NCBI GenBank assembly: GCA_905221615.1
Contig: CAJNDT010006129.1
Coordinates: 310,001 to 374,000 of the forward strand
Length of the DNA: 64,000 bases
Reading direction: 5' to 3'
From: Symbiodinium sp. CCMP2592
Taxonomy: Eukaryota > Sar > Dinophyceae > Suessiales > Symbiodiniaceae
Part shown: positions 53,391 to 63,016 of the stretch, in pieces
Layout of the letters: every line of letters begins with the position of its first letter
Numbering within the stretch: position 1 is the first letter of the stretch
Program-made: the position numbers and the translations under genes
Notes under the pieces: generated by a model
What the model was told of the DNA's origin: nothing
Seen by the model: only the letters and a program-made list of their open reading frames with translations
Databases searched by the model: none

Positions 53391-55609
53391 ACCTCAGATA
53401 CCATCTAGACCAATCCGCCCAGGAACATGGGAGGCACTTTTTGGGTTTCAATCAAATGCTACAATTAAACCAGCTCTTCCGCGATCGCTGAATTACTGCG
53501 CCTACGCGCGCTTCACATGTTTTCCAGTTGTACAGACAGACGGTCGGCAGCCCTTGGCACTCATAAAATAAAACAATTAGCACGACAGCGACCGACCGTT
53601 GTCCCACGTTTTGAAGAGACCGTCGTCTTCGTGAATCGAATAAGCAAAGTGCCAAGTGCAAATGCAAAAAAGGTCCGCCGCGTCGTCCCGCTTTCGCTGG
53701 GCAGCACGACGTTTTGTTGCATTTGCATGGGGAGGAAAGCAGGCGCGCCCATAAACCCGCAGCACGAAGCAAACGGAAACCAACTGGCAACAAGCCAACC
53801 AAGCAGTTCGTCAACAGCCGCGGTTGGTTCACCACGTGGCCGCCTTCACAAGCAACGTCCGGGATCGTCAGGGTTTAAACGAACGGGCTCTCAGACAAAG
53901 ATAATTGTGAGATTGCATTACCAAAAAAGGCAGAAGCGGTCTTTGCAAAAGTTGGCGCGGGGCAAGCGATGCCCAATTCGAGACGATAAATGACGATAAG
54001 CTGGGCACGTGCGATGGCGAGTTTGTGCCCCCAAGGGTATCGCGTCGACAACCTTGAGATGTGCATGGCAGTGCGGTGCATTCAATATCAATTTCTTTGC
54101 AGAAGACACTGTAGACCGAAAAGAAAAATTCACGACTAGCGTCCACACACGCTGTAACTGCCGGTCCTGGTTCCATAGCACAGCACGCGGTTGGGCGTGT
54201 CTGCGGCCAGCTTCGAATTCATTTTCAGCGTGCGATGGCTGCTTTGCACAATTGTTTTTCATTGGCCTGCCTGCGACTGGAATTCCGTGTTCCCGTGCAG
54301 GAGGGTAACATGCCTTTGCATGCTGTTTCAACGATGTCGTTGTCCTCCGCGCTGGGGTCCAAAGCTGCAGCTCAAGGGCGGCGGGGAGGGTTGGCAACAG
54401 CTGGGGCATCACTGCTAAGAAAAGGCTGATCGCGTTCAACATTTGCGGTACCGGCAGCGGAAGACCAAGGAGGTTCGCACCGAAAGCACACAGAAGGCGA
54501 GCAAAGCAAACCATCGGGAGGTGAAGGCAGCTATGGTTGCAGGCCGTCACGGGCGGGCGAGGTGCAGCAGTGGGCGAAAAAGGCGCATGATCCTGACCTG
54601 CGAGGACAGCAAGCCGGCACTTCGACACTGCCGCTGATTCTTGTGCGCAGCTCCCCTGGCATCGACAGGGGCAATTTAGGATTTTCTCGACAGCAAGCTG
54701 CGCTCTGCCCCCAATCGGAAGTTCGTTGGCGATGGTGGCGATGACGTCGATGCGGAGGTCATCGAGTCGCTGAGGGTTGATGTTCAAGTCATGCAATCAT
54801 GCATCAAATGCTGCGCGCAACGGAGGCCCTGGCTTCGCTAGAGGCGAATGGGACGGCGGCAGGGACAGGCCACGGCGTCGGGCGGCAGGGGTAGGCAACA
54901 ACAGGGTTCGGAAAACAGGCAGTCCAAGCTGAGTTCGCAATGAGATCCTGTGGATCCTCGTCGCAAACGGCTCACAGCTCACATGGAGATTCCAGCAGGA
55001 CAAAGGAAGGGGACAAGCGATGCAAGGAGGTGGCCGGCGAAGCAATTGTCGACGGTACAAAAGCCGCCGCTGTGGCAAGAAGTCTGGTGCCACCGAACAA
55101 GTCGTGCTGTGCTCCTTCAAAACCAGAGTATAATTGCATCTTCGTGTACGTCGAATTAAAGGATGGGTCGAGGCGCGACCTTGGGGGAAACGACTTCCAC
55201 GTCCTGGGTCGACCTGGCACAGCGCTACTCGTTAGGGTCTGCAAAGGCCACGGGGGTTGCAGGGCTGAATGCGGCAAGTTGGAAGCCAACAGCACCAGCG
55301 AGGGTGTTCACACGACAGGACGCAAGCAAGCCAGTGGAAGTCGAGACATCCGCGGGGAAAGGCGGATCAAAATCAAGATCGGTGGTAGTCTCCGATTGAC
55401 GCAAGGCCGCAGCAATACAGAAGGCAGGGCCTCCCAATGCATGCCTCCGTCTGCGGCAGGGAACGAACAAAGTCTTGGCGCTGGGATGTCTGTGATTGGC
55501 CTGGAGGATGGCCCGAGGACGCGGAGCGAACGGTTGGCATCGCAGCACAGTGACAACGCACCTTCCGAATACTTATTTCGCTACTCCTTCTGTTAGCATC
55601 AATTTACTT
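53391..55609. other. Intergenic, no supported gene
   Basis: Long frames are open on both strands (minus 53918-54796, plus 54940-55596), but neither shows domain motifs, and both are probably shadows of GC-rich composition. Confidence 0.35.
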
Positions 55610-56340
55610 CTTCTTCCTTCTACTTCTTCCTCTACTGCAACTACTTTTGCTATTGCTATTGCCATTGCAATTGCTATTACCATTACCATTACTGTCACTG
55701 TTTCTATTACTATGACTATGACTATTACTGTTACTGTTACTGTTACTGTTACTCTTACTCTTACTCTTACTCTTGCTCTTACTCTTACTCTTACTCTTAC
55801 TCTTACTCTTACTATTACTATTACTATTACTATTACTATTACTATTACTATTACTATCACTATTACTATTACTATTACTATTACTATTCCTATTCCTATT
55901 ACTATTACTATTACTATTACTGTTACTATTACTATTACTATTACTATTACTATTACTATTACTATTACTATTACGATTACCATTACCATTACCATTACCA
56001 TTACCATTACCATTACTATTACTATTACTATTACTATTACTATTACTATTACTATTACTATTACTATTACTATTACTATTGCTATTGCTATTGCTATGAC
56101 TATGACTATGACTATTACTGTCACTATTGCTATTGCTATTACTATTACTATTCCTATTCCCATTCCCATTCCCATTACCCTTACCCTTACCCTTACCATT
56201 ACCATTACCGTTACCATTACTATTACTTTAACTATTGCTACTATCACTACCACTACTACTATTACTAGTACTAGTGCTCTTACTCGTACTCTCGTAATAA
56301 TGTTACACTCACTCGATTTCGGTTACTCCTACAGTAACTA
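55610..56340. repeat. (ACTATT)n hexanucleotide satellite with variant blocks
   Basis: About 600 bases of ACTATT with blocks of ACTGTT, ACTCTT, ACCATT, GCTATT and CCCATT are present. The Thr/Ile, Val/Ile and Leu frames are repeat translations. Confidence 0.97.
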
Positions 56341-58424
56341 ACTATTAATCTTGCTCTTTCTCTGACTCTCACTGTTACTCTTACTTTTGCTCTGTCTCTT
56401 GCTATGAACACTGCTTTTCCCTTTATTAGTACAACTGCTGTTGCAAATACGATCTCTTTTGAGACTACCATTACGAGTACTATCATGATTTCAATTCTGA
56501 TTACATTTACGATTGCGATTACGAAAACGGTTACGATCATTAGTAATCACTAGTACTACTTCTAGTGAGCGTCCAAGTACTAGTACTAGCACCCAACACA
56601 AGTACTAGTACAAGCTTTAGCACTGGTACCAGCACCAGTACCAGCACCGGAACTGGTACTGGTCTACCGAGTCTACTACTCCCATAATCTACTCCGACAC
56701 AAGAGCTTACGCCGACCCTTACTTGCCCTTGCCCTTACCGGTTACCCTTGCGTTGACAACTACGATTACTATGATCATGACTATGCCCATGACATATCCT
56801 AATCGTCATCCTTTTAATACTACTACGATTTCTATCCTTGCCCTTTACTTTGAATACCGCTACTACTGATACTCCTCACTCCTCTTCAAACTTTCAATTG
56901 TGATTCCTACCACAGTCTGCATAGCATTACAGCAACTGCCTGCCTGCCGCTCCTCTTCCAGAAAGAAGGAGAGGGTGCCACGTGGGCACGGCCAGACGTT
57001 CCATGGCTCAGGATTTTCGCTTTTGGGAGCCCAAAGTTGGCGTCGAATCGCTGACCATGTTTGTTCACTATTGCTGGTCAAGGACTGATGCGGTGTGGTG
57101 TGTTTGGGTGAAGGTGAGGGCTGAACTCAAGTCCGGAGAAGCCAACTTCCAACTGAAAGATGCAGCCTAAACACTGACCATGGAAACAGAACCATGCTTC
57201 CCATGGTAATTTTGATACACCCCGAAACGTAAGCTTTCTGTTGAAACTTGTTGAACTAACTACCCAAGTCTGGATGCCTATCATGCAGGCTCTGTCAACT
57301 CTACGCTTGGAGGGAAAGGTAGAACGAGCAGGCTGTTGATTGCACATTCCACGTGCTTCGCTTTAGTGAATGTCCTGCAAAAGCAACATCAAAGCGCTGA
57401 GAATTCAAATAGCCTCGAAACAAATCATCTCACAACTTCTGCCTCACCTTCAAGAAGAGACCTCACCTCACACATTGCATCCAAACTTGTCACGACTGGA
57501 CATTTACGAAGCGCTTTGCAAACGTTCGAGGGCCATCAAAAATCAGATCAGGTCTGCGAAAGGAAGGGCGTTCGAGCCGATTGACCGCATCAACAAGCCG
57601 AAGCAATCAAACAATGGTTCCACATGCTATTTCCAGCTGAACGAACATTGTTGTTGCAAACATGAGCTTCGCTCTCCGGCTGTTGATGCAACGAACGACA
57701 GACTTATACAGACTGTTTGCCACGATGCTTCTCGCTCTGTGGCACACACCTGAAAATTGTCGTGTTGTTGCCACTACACAGAACAACAACCTTGGATTTT
57801 CCACAGCTGCGGTACCCTTGTTCCAAACATCATGACCACGCAGCTCCTCGAACCGCGCTATGCGGCTATGACTGCTATCACGAGTTGAAAGCTCTTTGCA
57901 CTTCCAATCACGCCGCCGTTTTCCAAGTTTTCCACACTGACAACTGACAACTGGCGGCAGCATTGGGTGGATGGAAACAGCTTGTGATGCTGTAGCACAT
58001 GTTGCTGTGGATCTGCGCAAAATTTTTTCAAGGGTCTAGAATCCGCTGGGAAAAGTTGACATAACCAACCCGATGTGATGGTAAATTCGTATGCTTCGCT
58101 TGGATGATCGCGGAAGCTACTTCTGGAGAATCAAACTACGACGTCCCTCGTCACTTGTGAGGCACCAGCACTACGGGGTCCCACTGCCTTGTACAAATCT
58201 TGTCCAGCGCACACCGACAGCAAAGCCCCTCGGCCTTCCACTGTTTAGCCTCAAAAGTACAAGTGCTGCAGGACTCGAAAGCAAATTGCCCTGAAATCAA
58301 AAAATGCTACAACGTAACAAAAACATAACGTCTCCCTGCAGAACTACTCAAACAGGGGGTGCGGTATTCTTAAACCCAACATCTTGTCTGCCAAACTGCT
58401 GTTGAAACTAGAACGATTAGAACT
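56341..58424. other. Intergenic, no supported gene
   Basis: The first 300 bases are still TAC/ACT/AGTACTAG-rich. The rest has only short frames without family features. Confidence 0.4.
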
Positions 58425-58614
58425 TTGTAGGAACCAGCAAAGCGACTGGCAAAGAAACATATCAGGAAAACATAAAAATCGAGAATCAAATATCTTTCCA
58501 ATATAAATCCAACGAGGCTTCGGACTGAGGACTCAACATTTTTCCGGATGTCCAGATCGCGCCGTAACAGCGAGCCGAGACCGGGTCCCCATTCGGGGAC
58601 CGGCCTCCACCCAT
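58425..58614 (-). repeat. DIRS-like element: terminal direct repeat, outer copy (B2)
   Basis: About 190 bases match 58918-59109 almost exactly (CATATC here against CGTATC there is one of very few differences). It contains a hairpin, GGTCCCC/GGGGACC around ATTC. It ends at CTTTGTAGGAACC on the plus strand. Confidence 0.88.
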
Positions 58615-58917
58615 AGCTCAAACTAACATCCCACCGGCGCAAGGTAAAATTCTAGGGCGGGATGGGTGGGACTAAAACTTCTAAGCTCCCTCCTCCGGAG
58701 CCTCTATTTCACGGATATAATCGAATCAGTCATCAGAGCACTAAAGCAGTGCAAGTCAACATGAGAAAGCATGTGAAAGACCTACAGCAATCACATGAAA
58801 GAAACGTGCGGAAAATCGGAAAAGAAATCGTATTGATAAAATCAATTAAAACTTTCTTTTGGGGCCCACCCTCCTCCCCTTTGCATCCTACAAACCCCTT
58901 TGGGCAAGCCCAAGAAG
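58615..58917 (-). repeat. DIRS-like element: unit between the direct repeats (A2)
   Basis: Some 300 bases lie between the two repeat copies. In split-direct-repeat elements (A1-ORFs-B1-A2-B2) this unit should be repeated as A1 at the 5' end, which would lie beyond the right edge of the window. Confidence 0.5.
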
Positions 58918-59109
58918 CTTTGTAGGAACCAGCAAAGCGACTGGCAAAGAAACGTATCAGGAAAACATAAAAATCGAGAATCAAATATCTTTCCAATATA
59001 AATCCAACGAGGCTTCGGACTGAGGACTCAACATTTTTCCGGATGTCCAGATCGCGCCGTAACAGCGAGCCGAGACCGGGTCCCCATTCGGGGACCGGCC
59101 TCCACCCAC
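58918..59109 (-). repeat. DIRS-like element: terminal direct repeat, inner copy (B1)
   Basis: It begins 17 bases after the pol stop codon and is the partner of 58425-58614. It shares the GGTCCCC/GGGGACC hairpin. Confidence 0.88.
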
Positions 59110-59125
59110 CAACGCGAGGATCGCT

Positions 59126-62100
59126 TTACCACTTCGTCTTGGTGGCCAACTTCTGCTTCTTTGTCAAAGGAGCTGATGGGGCACTTCCTTCTCCCCCTTT
59201 TCGCCATTCGAGCATCTCAGAATGAAAGCTTGCCAAATCAAGAAGAAGCTTGCACGGCACATCAGAAAACTTCGCATCAATCCGAAGAGCTAAATCGAAG
59301 GCGCTGAACCGTTCATTCGTCAAGTCATCTGCCTCAGTATTGAGCTCACGCGGTCGCCAGTTCAAGTTCATATGGCCCCCGCAGCGGAACAAATCGTACT
59401 CCAGCTGCATATACACATACGTCAATGGGAACTTCGTGGTTCCCTGGCGGCGCATGACCAGCTCATTCGCCAGGTTGTCGGTCCCCGCAGAGACCGTGAA
59501 ACTCTGCCCAGTCCCATCCAGCCATCCGAACAAGTGCAGCCCCAGCCACGTGGCCAGAAGCTCGGCAACTGTGCTCATTCCTTTCGCCGTCCCTTGTGCA
59601 TTGAACACGAATGGATAATCAGCGGCAGTGACCCGGACAGAGAACCAACGGCACTTCTTTGGCTCAAAGCTGTGCAGAGTTTCCCATCCACCCAGTACGA
59701 AAAAATCATCCTCTGCTTTCGCGTCCGTGCGAAATGCTTCGCGAAGCATCAAAGGTGGCGACTTACAGCAGACAAGATAATGCTTCTCTTGCAGCAAGGT
59801 CAAGATGTAGCGAAGGACCACCATCACCATACGAGGTACCAAGGCCACAGTTCCTGGAGTGATGGCGGCTTTCCAGCGATGAAGCGGTCCCATGAACGGT
59901 CGGAGCCAGTACAGAACTTGCCCAGCATAGACCAATCGCCCCACAAACTCGGTGAAGCGCCGATGCTCAATCATCCCTCGGCCCCTCTGCAGATCCGTGA
60001 TGAATTCGATGAGCCAGTTCGCCCGACGCTCCGACAGTCCCACTTTGAACCGGAAGTAATCAAAATAGAAACCAACATAATCCAAGCAAACTCCCCCACG
60101 AAACTTAGACCACTTAAAAGGAGTGCCAACCATAAGCCAGTAGAGGAGCACCACCCAAAGGTCGTGGTACTTCTGCTCTCCACCCGCCATGATCTGCAAG
60201 TCATCTGCGAAGAGCATCTGGAAAAGCGAGGCCTGCAGTGCAATGCGAAGAGCTCCACGGCCTATCAGCCCTGCCAACCTGGCGAAGTGATAAGCAGCGC
60301 AAGCCACACCGAACGTTCCCACCCGGTTAATCCAGATCGGGCCGTCTGGCCTGGCCCGACAACCAAGGTAACCATGATCCTCGGGTGCATGCTTGTATCT
60401 CCGATGTGCTTTTGCAATGTCCGCAGCGATTCCTATCAGGAGTCGATGACCATCTTCTTGCTGGATTTCCATGGCCCGCGCGGCATTCGAAGGTGTAGGG
60501 AATTCAAGCTTATCAGAGATCTTAATCATGTTGTTCAGCTTGACGGAGTGAGTGCCGTCAAAGAGGGCTCGCACTGAGCCATCGTCCTTTATGATAGCTC
60601 CGAGACTTGCCACCCGCAGCGTCTCTCCAAACCGCCGTCGCGCCTCCTTCTCAGACAAGGGGTACATGAATCCAAGGGCCTCCTCCTCCTCGAACTGCTT
60701 CTCCAGCTGCTCGGGCACGGCCTTGGCCGAAGAGTAGTTCTCATTGATTGCCTGAAACTCAGACTCGTCATACTCTCGCCATTTCCCCTTCGGCCTGAAG
60801 ACCGCCACTACGCGAGGAAAGGGCCGGTCCACTCCCAGTCTCCGCCCACGAGCATAGTTGTCCTCTGCACGGGTGAGAACCTCCCAGTCCTCATCTCCCA
60901 TAGCCCGACAAGTCTGCGAGAGCGCCTCCAAGAAGAAGGGTTGCCCAGGCTCCTGGTGAGCGGCCGCTGAAGGATCCTCCAGCAGAGAGAACCAAGACTT
61001 ACGAAGACGATCCATGGCCTGAGCAGAAAAAGGAGCTTCCTCGTACTTGCCCAGGGCCAACATGAAATATGCCCGCTGGGGATCCCCGATCTCAGTCCTG
61101 ATGAAATCATCCAGAAGACTCCGAAGAGCATTCACGAACTCGTCAGCTTCCTTGGTGAGCCCCCTGCCCCGGGCGGTCGGGCGCCAGCGACCCGGACTGT
61201 TAAGTCCGCAACCATCAACGAAGGAATGGACCTTGCCTCGCCATTGCACGGTGATAGGATCGCCGAAGTTGTCCTTGCGAGCCTGGACCAGATGACCATG
61301 GAAGGTGTCACCCTCCTCTCCAGCTCCCCGCTCGAGAAGACGGACTGATGGTGTAAGCCCGCCCGAAACCGCTTCATCCGTCTGCGACACACCCTGCAGT
61401 CCTGAGATCCTTTTCCAGGTGTTCCTCAAGGTACGGCTAGCTTTCGCAGGCTCTCGGATCGAGAACCCAATGATCACGGTCCGCACGCCCTTCCAAGACA
61501 TCGTAGCATGGAGTCGACGAGGATCCAGAAGTTGAGGACCCGTGGCCACCGGAAGAATTTTGCCCCAGCGCTGCTCGCCCTCGTACTCCATGGGCTCGAG
61601 TCCGCCATCCACTTCTTGCCAGACCCCTCCGCCCTTAAATCGGGAAGCTGGAACCAGCAGGTTCCAAGTGTTGGCACCATTTTGGCTGTCGCAATGTGGA
61701 AGCACTTGGCGGTTCCTAGACACCACCACCGAAGTAAAAGCGTAACCTGGAAATGCAGCGCGAAGAATTCCGCAAAGAAGTGCCGTAACCCAGGGGTGGC
61801 TGGACACATGCGTGCGAAGCCCGATGACTCCGCCATGTTGAAAGAAACCACTCATGAAAGTCTTTGAGGTCAGATCCCCGGCTGTAGCGCGGACCTCGAG
61901 GTCCGACGGCAGCAGCCCACAGAGCTTTTCGAAGTCTCCCACAGTGACCCTGCCCTTCTTGAGGAGTCGAGCCGCGAAACTTTCCGCATCCGAAGTTTCC
62001 CCTGCTGGGGGCCAAGAGCCCGCCGGCAGCTCCAGTCGCAAGGACGAGAGCTCGAAGTCGTCTTTCGGTCCCTCCCCGTCCGAGGAGTCATCTGAATCCC

Positions 62101-63016
62101 AGGTGGCCTGCTCCAACGGCCTGCGCCCAAAAGTGGATGCGTCCCCAGCCCCATCAACGCGACAGAGACGCAGCATGCTTTTGGAAAGCCAGGCGCACAT
62201 CAGCGAAGGATAAGCTGCCGAGGCGGTGGCCCAAGTACCTGCGGGGTCTTTGCCCAGTAGAGAACGATCATGACGATGACCACAGGAGGGCGGAAGAGGC
62301 CCGCGATATCGTCCATCTGCCGCAAGCTCAGGCGGCCCCGTAAATAGGGCAGCTTCGCACCAGTCCAGACGGCTCCATAAAAGGCGAGTGGGCTTACTCG
62401 AAGGTGCACCCCACTGACACTGAAAGAAGGCAGCCGTTTGCACCCCATCCAGAAGAAGAAGCTGCTTGAATTCATCGAAGTCCCAGACCGAAGCAGGAAT
62501 GAAGTCGTTAACCGCGCCCAGTTGTTCCGGGTGCTCAAAGATGAATGGCATGCAAAGCTCAAGGCGAATGAAACAAATTTCGAAGCACTTCAGCACCCCG
62601 AAATTAGCCTCCTCGACCGTAGAACGATCTTTATCCGACAGCCAAGGAAACCCGAAAACATACTGTAAAGAGCGAAGCGGCCTGGGCCCACCGGCGGTGC
62701 GCCAGTGAGCTTTAGCTCTGCTGAAGGTGCTGACCCCGGGGACCAGCAAGATCACGGAGGCTTCCTGTATCAACAGTTGCAATTCCGCACTGAAACCTGA
62801 TCCAGTGTCGCTCTTAAAGGAGGTTCCCATAAGATCAACTTCCAGACCATACAATCGAATTCCAAGTGATTTGGCTTCTCGCTCCAAACATTCCCGGACA
62901 TTGGAATGGCGACGACCGCCTGAGTAAAAGTGCAGAAAACGAAAGACCCTGTCCGATTTGACCGGTTCCAGATCCCAGCACTCCCAAGCAGATGAAACGG
63001 CCACATCCGTTGCTAG
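59126..63016 (-). CDS. DIRS-like Pol: methyltransferase-like, 2OG-Fe(II) oxygenase-like, RT, RNase H
   Basis: The frame is open for about 1296 codons from just after an in-frame TGA; there is no ATG at its head (63004 is GTG). Residues from 63004. About 20-160 resemble a C5 methyltransferase: FLHFYSGGRRHSN, GLEVDLMG, ILLVPGVSTFSRA (no PPC cysteine), FIFEHPEQLG. About 420-515 resemble a 2-oxoglutarate/Fe(II) dioxygenase: LPHCDSQNGANTWN (His437, Asp439), FKGGGVW, RRLHATMSWKGVRTVIIGFS (His499, Arg508). RT follows, with ADIAKAHRRY near 860 and LFADDLQIM near 930, then RNase H with GTDNLAN near 1172 and ELNTEADDLTN near 1222. The RT/RNase H style and 3' split repeats fit tyrosine-recombinase retroelements, but no recombinase is visible in the window; it may lie further upstream or be absent. 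Confidence 0.8.
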   Translation of the reverse strand, partial: LATDVAVSSAWECWDLEPVKSDRVFRFLHFYSGGRRHSNVRECLEREAKSLGIRLYGLEVDLMGTSFKSDTGSGFSAELQLLIQEASVILLVPGVSTFSRAKAHWRTAGGPRPLRSLQYVFGFPWLSDKDRSTVEEANFGVLKCFEICFIRLELCMPFIFEHPEQLGAVNDFIPASVWDFDEFKQLLLLDGVQTAAFFQCQWGAPSSKPTRLLWSRLDWCEAALFTGPPELAADGRYRGPLPPSCGHRHDRSLLGKDPAGTWATASAAYPSLMCAWLSKSMLRLCRVDGAGDASTFGRRPLEQATWDSDDSSDGEGPKDDFELSSLRLELPAGSWPPAGETSDAESFAARLLKKGRVTVGDFEKLCGLLPSDLEVRATAGDLTSKTFMSGFFQHGGVIGLRTHVSSHPWVTALLCGILRAAFPGYAFTSVVVSRNRQVLPHCDSQNGANTWNLLVPASRFKGGGVWQEVDGGLEPMEYEGEQRWGKILPVATGPQLLDPRRLHATMSWKGVRTVIIGFSIREPAKASRTLRNTWKRISGLQGVSQTDEAVSGGLTPSVRLLERGAGEEGDTFHGHLVQARKDNFGDPITVQWRGKVHSFVDGCGLNSPGRWRPTARGRGLTKEADEFVNALRSLLDDFIRTEIGDPQRAYFMLALGKYEEAPFSAQAMDRLRKSWFSLLEDPSAAAHQEPGQPFFLEALSQTCRAMGDEDWEVLTRAEDNYARGRRLGVDRPFPRVVAVFRPKGKWREYDESEFQAINENYSSAKAVPEQLEKQFEEEEALGFMYPLSEKEARRRFGETLRVASLGAIIKDDGSVRALFDGTHSVKLNNMIKISDKLEFPTPSNAARAMEIQQEDGHRLLIGIAADIAKAHRRYKHAPEDHGYLGCRARPDGPIWINRVGTFGVACAAYHFARLAGLIGRGALRIALQASLFQMLFADDLQIMAGGEQKYHDLWVVLLYWLMVGTPFKWSKFRGGVCLDYVGFYFDYFRFKVGLSERRANWLIEFITDLQRGRGMIEHRRFTEFVGRLVYAGQVLYWLRPFMGPLHRWKAAITPGTVALVPRMVMVVLRYILTLLQEKHYLVCCKSPPLMLREAFRTDAKAEDDFFVLGGWETLHSFEPKKCRWFSVRVTAADYPFVFNAQGTAKGMSTVAELLATWLGLHLFGWLDGTGQSFTVSAGTDNLANELVMRRQGTTKFPLTYVYMQLEYDLFRCGGHMNLNWRPRELNTEADDLTNERFSAFDLALRIDAKFSDVPCKLLLDLASFHSEMLEWRKGGEGSAPSAPLTKKQKLATKTKW

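Noticed and set aside
53918-55596. Two long opposing frames as host genes
   Set aside because: They have no motifs, sit in GC-rich DNA that keeps several frames open at once, and show no exon-like conservation.
55496-56341. Long Thr/Ile, Val/Ile and Leu open frames
   Set aside because: They are translations of an ACTATT hexanucleotide array with no complexity.
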